DNA of 63,877 nucleotides from Saccharofermentans sp. GTDB lineage: Bacteria > Bacillota > Clostridia > Saccharofermentanales > Saccharofermentanaceae. Shown piece after piece: positions 63,872-63,877 of the stretch; the stretch's first letter is position 1; each line of letters begins with the position of its first letter. Location: positions 1 to 63,877 of the forward strand of contig JAIKYD010000001.1 in NCBI GenBank assembly GCA_024683485.1, given 5' to 3'. The notes under the pieces are model-generated. The model made no database searches. It was not told where the DNA came from and saw nothing but the letters and a program-made list of their open reading frames with translations. The translations under genes and the position numbers were made by a program.

Positions 63872-63877
63872 ATGCGA
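63872..63877 (+). CDS. Start of a gene cut by the window edge (partial)
   Basis: GGAGGA at 63859-63864 is seven bases before ATG CGA at 63872-63877. The strong ribosome site and the divergent placement support a real gene start. Only two codons are visible, so no product can be given. Confidence 0.6.

Overview
The window reads as chromosomal DNA of a low-to-mid-GC Gram-positive anaerobe of the Clostridia (Bacillota). Supporting signs are strong AGGAGG-type ribosome sites, a CIRCE operator before groESL, a PyrR-attenuated pyr operon, an ArgR-type box before argG, a single-chain PurL with fused glutaminase, ZapA, an LCP cell-wall ligase, a VanZ-family protein and a soluble acyl-ACP thioesterase. 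I cannot name the genus. Nearly all the DNA is coding and no non-coding stretch exceeds about 240 bases. I found no rRNA, tRNA, CRISPR array, phage gene or transposase.

Layout. 1-2.3 kb: end of an ABC importer operon (ATPase) coupled to a TrpB2-type PLP enzyme. 2.4-5.7 kb: a Pro/Gln-rich membrane protein facing a two-component system on the minus strand. 5.9-10.4 kb: galE, an LCP ligase, then CIRCE-groES-groEL, ending in a structured repeat and a strong terminator. 10.4-21.5 kb: a membrane protein with an acyl-ACP thioesterase, then a Gld-like ABC export cluster (ATPase, permease, GldG-like, DUF4340-like) running into a propeller-like protein, a CYTH phosphatase and two flavoproteins. 21.5-28.4 kb: an ACT/UPF0210 pair, a membrane protein, GH13 and GH27 glycosidases, a cytoplasmic SLH-like protein and an alpha/beta hydrolase. 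28.4-31.6 kb (minus): argG, and a GNAT protein coupled to argH. 31.8-45.9 kb (plus): class IV aminotransferase, htpG, purL, rsmA, zapA, U32 protein, dut, an inactive-looking hydrolase, tsaD, smpB, vanZ. 46.1-52.3 kb (minus): a membrane PIG-L deacetylase, metY, tldE, tldD. 52.4-60.5 kb (minus): pyrR-B-C-F-K-D-E plus an acyl-CoA synthetase under a PyrR leader. 60.5-63.7 kb (minus): alpha/beta hydrolase, PqqD-like protein and OPT transporter. The last six bases begin another gene.

How it fits together. Most genes are core metabolism: de novo UMP synthesis in one regulated operon, the last two steps of arginine synthesis, a purine step, methionine/cysteine sulfhydrylation, chaperones, translation fidelity and trans-translation, division, wall assembly and galactoside use. 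The most unusual item is a pair of matching elements, one just after groEL and one at the end of the pyr operon. Both keep two blocks of about 20 bases almost unchanged, while the inner and outer stems differ in sequence but stay complementary. That is the pattern of a structured RNA or a REP-like mobile repeat. Other points of interest are the PyrR leader, a hydrolase that lost Ser and His of its triad, an atypical PyrE, a fatty-acid activating enzyme inside the pyr operon, a GNAT protein coupled to argH, and an SLH-like protein without a secretion signal.
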